From an uncultured Blautia sp. (lineage in GTDB: Bacteria; Bacillota; Clostridia; Lachnospirales; Lachnospiraceae), in contig UQMI01000005.1 of assembly GCA_900542045.1 (NCBI GenBank), positions 25,809 to 89,808 of the forward strand: a DNA stretch of 64,000 nucleotides, given 5' to 3'. Below are positions 60,365 through 64,000 of the stretch, one piece after another (the stretch's first letter is position 1; each line of letters opens with the position of its first letter). Made by a program: the position numbers and the translations under genes. The notes below the pieces were generated by a model. It was not told the origin of the DNA. It worked only from the letters and a program-made list of their open reading frames with translations, and searched no databases.

Positions 60365-62119
60365 CTAGTGCTTTGATTCCCCTAAATGCCAGCCTGCGCT
60401 TTGCCGCTGCAGTTCTACCATCCGATGGTAGAGACCGCCTTTTGCCATCAGTTCTGCCGGGGTACCTTCTTCAGCAACCTTTCCATCAGCCAGGACAATA
60501 ATCCTGTCCGCTGCCTCCACGGTGCGCATCCGGTGAGCGATGACCAGTACCGTTTTCCCGGCCAGCAGGCGGGAGAGGGCGGCCTGTACTCTGGTCTCGT
60601 TTTCCACATCCAGACTGGCGGTGGCCTCATCCAGAAGAACAATGGGCGCGTCTTTTAAAAGGGCCCGCGCAATGGAGATCCGCTGTCGTTCTCCGCCGGA
60701 GAGCCGGGTACCGTTTTCTCCAATGGGAGTATCGTAACCTTCAGGCAGTCTCCGTACAAATTCGTCACAGTTGGCGGCTTTTGCTGCAGCCAGCACTTCT
60801 TCATCCGAGGCACCGTGTTTGCCCAGACGGATATTTTCCATCACCGTATCGTCAAACAATACCACATCCTGAAAAACCATGGAGTAATCGCTCAGCAGTA
60901 CTTCCGGATCTACTGTGGAGATATCCACGCCGCCCACCCGGATAGATCCCCGGGTGGCATCCCATAATCTGGCGGCAAGTCTGGCACAGGTACTCTTACC
61001 GGATCCGGAGGGACCTACCAGTGCTGTAATCTCTCCTTCTCTGGCAGTAAAACTGACATCCTGCAGGACCTCCTTTTGATCATAAGCGAAGCTTACATGA
61101 TCAAATACGATATCATGGCCCTTGGGCTGGAATATGCAGGAACCTTCTGCGGCAGGCATTTCATAGATCTCGTTCATACGGTCGGCCGACACCTGGGAGA
61201 CAAACATTTCCGCAATGAGAGCCAGGCTCTGGTCAAAGGGAGCGTAGACTCTGGTGATGACCAGCAGGAACAGGAACAACAGCATAAAGTCAATCTTTCC
61301 GGAAAGAATCAGATTTGCTCCTGTCAGGATGGTGGTGGCCACACCCAGGCGCATGATAACGCTGGCGGCATTGACAAAGAGGCCGGTAGAAAGTTCGCCT
61401 TTGATCATGATCTTTTCATGGTCATCAATTTTTTGCTCCAGTCCGGCCAGGTAGCGTTCCTCCTGATTGGCAGCGCGGATTTCCCGCACATTTTCCAGTG
61501 CTTCCTGAATGCCATCGGAGACACGGACGGCAGCTTTTTTTGTCCGCGCAGAGGCTCTCGCGGCCAGCCTGCGGCTGCCGAACAACAGGCCAAAGGCCAC
61601 CGGCACACCCCACAGGCAGGCCAGTGCCAGCTGCCAGTTGTAGAAAAACAGGCATACGGCAATGATCGCTGTAGAAATATAAGCGCCATACAGATATCCC
61701 AATACATGACTCCAGACATGCTCCATGCGGTTCACATCTCCCATGAGAGTTTCTGTGAGATCTGCCAGATCCCGTCTGCCAAAGTACCCCAGGGGAAGCT
61801 TTCGAAGCTGCTCCGCCAGACGAAGGCGGGTGGTTTTGACTTCATTGTATACCAGTCCATAGGTGGCCTTATACTGCTGCAGATGGGTCACGAAGGAAAG
61901 GATAACAAAGAGAACCACCAGTCCGATGACAGGCACTGTGCCGGGCAGCTGCGCCCCGTTTGTCAGAGTTTCCATAAAACCGGTCATCAACAGATACAGG
62001 ATACTGACGCCGCCCATGACGATCAGGTTGACAATGACTGTCCAGAAGGCGCCTTTTTTTGTATTCCGGATGCCCTGGTCAGTCAGGGCGTATTTGCGCT
62101 GAAAATTTTGATTGAACAT
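60365..62119 (-). CDS. ABC exporter half-transporter (ATP-binding/permease), second subunit
   Basis: 584 residues: six-helix membrane domain (about 30-310) and ATPase domain with Walker A LVGPSGSGKSTCARL near residue 371, signature LSGGERQRISIARALL near 475 and Walker B IVLLDEATAS near 498, followed by the switch His (VIAHRMRT). All motor residues are canonical. Directly abuts the upstream half-transporter with no gap, indicating a heterodimer. Resembles YbtQ/IrtB- or multidrug-type exporters; cargo unknown. Confidence 0.92.
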   Translation of the reverse strand: MFNQNFQRKYALTDQGIRNTKKGAFWTVIVNLIVMGGVSILYLLMTGFMETLTNGAQLPGTVPVIGLVVLFVILSFVTHLQQYKATYGLVYNEVKTTRLRLAEQLRKLPLGYFGRRDLADLTETLMGDVNRMEHVWSHVLGYLYGAYISTAIIAVCLFFYNWQLALACLWGVPVAFGLLFGSRRLAARASARTKKAAVRVSDGIQEALENVREIRAANQEERYLAGLEQKIDDHEKIMIKGELSTGLFVNAASVIMRLGVATTILTGANLILSGKIDFMLLFLFLLVITRVYAPFDQSLALIAEMFVSQVSADRMNEIYEMPAAEGSCIFQPKGHDIVFDHVSFAYDQKEVLQDVSFTAREGEITALVGPSGSGKSTCARLAARLWDATRGSIRVGGVDISTVDPEVLLSDYSMVFQDVVLFDDTVMENIRLGKHGASDEEVLAAAKAANCDEFVRRLPEGYDTPIGENGTRLSGGERQRISIARALLKDAPIVLLDEATASLDVENETRVQAALSRLLAGKTVLVIAHRMRTVEAADRIIVLADGKVAEEGTPAELMAKGGLYHRMVELQRQSAGWHLGESKH

Positions 62120-63922
62120 TTACTTAGCCTCCTTTGCGCTGCTGAGTTTCCACTGGACTGCCTGATGGTAGTCGGCCCACATCCGGGCATAGAGTCCCTG
62201 GGCGGCTGTCAGTTCTGCGTGGGTGCCCTGTTCGGCGACCTGCCCCTCCCGAAGGACAATGATCTTATCTGCACCCACAACAGTGGACAGGCGGTGGGCG
62301 ATCATAATAACGGTGCGGCCTTTGGTCAGTGTGGCGAAAGCTTTCTGGATCAGGACTTCGTTTTCGGGATCAGCGAAGGCGGTGGCCTCATCAAGGACGA
62401 CTATGGGGGCATTTTTCAGGATGGCCCGGGCCAGAGCGATGCGCTGTTGTTCGCCGCCGGACAGGTAAGTGCCTTCTGTTCCCAGCTGTGTGTCAATACC
62501 CTCTGGAAGTTTATCCAGGATATCCTGGCACTGGGCAGCCTGCAGGGCATCCAGCACCTGTTCTCTTGTGGCGTCCGGCCTGGAGGCCCGGACATTTTCC
62601 AGAATAGAAGCCTTGAACAAACGGTTATTCTGGAAAACAAAAGCTACCTGATCCATGAGGATATGGGGATCGATCTGTCTGACATCCACACCGCCAACTT
62701 CTACGATACCGGAGGATGCGTCCCAGAACCGGGGGATCAGGCTGGCTGCTGTGGATTTGCCTCCGCCGGAGGGGCCTACCAGTGCCACTGTCTGACCGGG
62801 TTTGGCAGTAAAAGAAACATGAGAAAGGGCGGGGATTTTGGCGCCATCGTAGGTAAAGCTCACATCTTTAAATTCCACCTGATTGCCGTGAGGTGTCTGG
62901 GGATGTGCCGGAGCTTTCAGAGTCGGGGCATCCATGACCTGATTGATACGTCCCAGGGAAGTCTGGGCCAGCATGGTTCCGGCTGAGGCAAACATGATTC
63001 GTGCCAGGGCCGTGGAGATGATGGCAGAGAATACGGCATAAAAGGCAAAATTGGTGACAAATCCGGCAAAATCTCCCCCTGCCAGCATACCGGGAGCCAG
63101 AAGCAGGGCTGCCGGAACAAGAAACACAAAGGCTCCTTCGGTAAAGGTCAGATTGATGGACTGAGGTACCCGGCACACATCTGCCTGATAATGTTCTGCC
63201 TTGGTGCTGTAATCCTCTATGGCCTGCTGGAAAGCCTTAAAGGAATAGACGGTCTGCTGGAAGATTTTCACCACAGGGATACCACGGACATATTCTGTGC
63301 CGGCTTTAGTCATGCGATCCTGGGCTGCCTGGTATTCTGCCATCAGAGCGGTATTCTTGCCGCCCATCATGGAGAACATGGCGATCACTGAAATGACTGC
63401 CGCCAGCAGGCAGGCGGCTCCCATACGCCAGTCAAAGACAAAGAGCAGTACCAGCATGGCCGCAAACAGGACGACTGTGCCAACGATGTCTGCCAGATTA
63501 TGGGCCAGAAGGGTTTCGGTATCGGCAGCCGCTGCATCCAGGCGGCCGCGGATGAGCCCGGAAGCATTGACATCGAAATAGCCAAGGGGGGCTTTTATTA
63601 CATGAGCAACGCCCTGTTTGCGGATATTGGATGCTGTGCGGAAGGCTGCGAGATGTGTACACATCAGTCCTGCGAAATACAGAATAATCCCGCTCACCGC
63701 AAAGGCAAAAGCCATCCAGCCATACCGGGCCACATCTGCTGCCTGTGTCCAGCGGGGCGCCACAGAGATCAGATCCCGGGCTGCCAGCCAGATGCAGATA
63801 TACGGCGCCATGCTTAAAAGCATGGATACTGCTGACAAAGCCAGACCCAGAAAAGTCAGCTTTTTGTGACTGCCTGCATAATCCAGCAAAGCTGCCACAT
63901 CATTCTTTTTTTGTTTTTTCAT
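62120..63922 (-). CDS. ABC exporter half-transporter (ATP-binding/permease), first subunit
   Basis: 600 residues from the minus-strand ATG at 63922 (AAGGAGG upstream). Six membrane helices (about 20-325), then Walker A LVGPSGGGKSTAASL near residue 389, signature LSGGEQQRIALARAIL near 488 and Walker B IVVLDEATAFADPENE near 512, with IAHRLST as the switch. First gene of the pair, preceded by a palindromic operator. Probable drug or metabolite exporter; the regulator gene is presumably just beyond the right edge. Confidence 0.92.
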   Translation of the reverse strand: MKKQKKNDVAALLDYAGSHKKLTFLGLALSAVSMLLSMAPYICIWLAARDLISVAPRWTQAADVARYGWMAFAFAVSGIILYFAGLMCTHLAAFRTASNIRKQGVAHVIKAPLGYFDVNASGLIRGRLDAAAADTETLLAHNLADIVGTVVLFAAMLVLLFVFDWRMGAACLLAAVISVIAMFSMMGGKNTALMAEYQAAQDRMTKAGTEYVRGIPVVKIFQQTVYSFKAFQQAIEDYSTKAEHYQADVCRVPQSINLTFTEGAFVFLVPAALLLAPGMLAGGDFAGFVTNFAFYAVFSAIISTALARIMFASAGTMLAQTSLGRINQVMDAPTLKAPAHPQTPHGNQVEFKDVSFTYDGAKIPALSHVSFTAKPGQTVALVGPSGGGKSTAASLIPRFWDASSGIVEVGGVDVRQIDPHILMDQVAFVFQNNRLFKASILENVRASRPDATREQVLDALQAAQCQDILDKLPEGIDTQLGTEGTYLSGGEQQRIALARAILKNAPIVVLDEATAFADPENEVLIQKAFATLTKGRTVIMIAHRLSTVVGADKIIVLREGQVAEQGTHAELTAAQGLYARMWADYHQAVQWKLSSAKEAK

Positions 63923-63945
63923 AAAACAACCTCCTTATAATGGTT

Positions 63946-63964
63946 GGTAGTGTCAAATACTACC
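63946..63964. promoter_or_regulatory. palindromic operator upstream of the ABC exporter
   Basis: GGTAGT-GTCAAAT-ACTACC: six-base perfect arms around a seven-base centre. On the minus strand the centre reads ATTTGAC, and TTGACA lies within it, so a bound TetR/MarR-type repressor would block a promoter. No -10 at standard distance from that TTGACA was found. Confidence 0.6.
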
Positions 63965-64000
63965 TGTTTTTTTGTTTCAAAATATAATAAAAACCTTGAT

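Noticed and set aside
61076..62986. 636-residue plus-strand frame opposite the ABC exporter genes
   Set aside because: The minus strand holds two complete ABC half-transporters with all motor motifs; the long plus frame is a shadow rich in Gly, Gln, His and Cys.

Overview
The window looks like a chromosomal segment of an anaerobic, probably spore-forming Firmicute, most likely a gut Lachnospiraceae (Clostridia). The evidence is a six-subunit Rnf complex, a four-subunit 2-oxoacid:ferredoxin oxidoreductase, Firmicute-type genes (RecU, Asp23, FakA-like DAK2 protein, HisZ/short HisG), spore genes (alpha/beta SASP, GerW/YtfJ, YlbJ), strong AGGAGG ribosome sites and sigma-A promoters of the TTGACA-N17-TATAAT type. 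No rRNA, tRNA, CRISPR array, integrase or transposase was seen. The genus cannot be fixed from sequence reading alone.

Layout. 1-774: end of an RNase H-like (YprB) protein. 994-6901: membrane protein and rnfCDGEAB. 6902-8001: a 1.1-kb gap built largely of four different short tandem-repeat families (15/16, 22, 53 and about 24 bp). 8002-18842: NusG-II lipid-anchor-like protein, Gx transporter, ruvAB, zapA, U32 peptidase, FtsW-type protein, PBP2, NUDIX, DUF2953, gerW. 18887-22293: a frameshifted small membrane protein, a long palindrome, then the ferredoxin oxidoreductase operon. 22494-30187: rpmB, asp23, fakA-like, recG, DUF6465, SASP, mgsA-like, rsmD, coaD, coiled-coil protein. 30161-39326: ylbJ, pepD, M23 peptidase, alarmone synthetase, YgiQ, RluA, lepB, recU. 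39412-45215: histidine operon hisZGDB plus a HisF-like/HisI/HisE fusion, followed by a DUF1445 hydro-lyase.

45.5-64 kb is the accessory part: a HicAB module, two TetR regulators, a run of decayed genes (site-2 protease stump, frameshifted LysR, internally deleted SDR), a Crp/Fnr regulator, a 53-bp minisatellite (50475-50990), a 900-residue iron-sulfur flavoprotein followed by hypA and a truncated hypB, then a redox/membrane group (lipoprotein flavodoxin, DUF3737, DUF4405 membrane protein, a 28-residue peptide, DUF362 lipoprotein, permease) and a heterodimeric ABC exporter with a palindromic operator.

How it fits together: ferredoxin reduced by 2-oxoacid oxidation (19.3-22.3 kb) could be reoxidised by Rnf (1.9-6.9 kb) to build an ion gradient while reducing NAD. 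The large flavoprotein at 51.8 kb and the flavodoxin/DUF362/DUF4405 group are further electron-handling proteins. The most unusual features are the tandem-repeat arrays (two loci share a 53-bp period), the HisF-like domain that has lost a catalytic aspartate, an MgsA-like protein with three changed active-site residues, and a concentration of recent-looking gene breakage.
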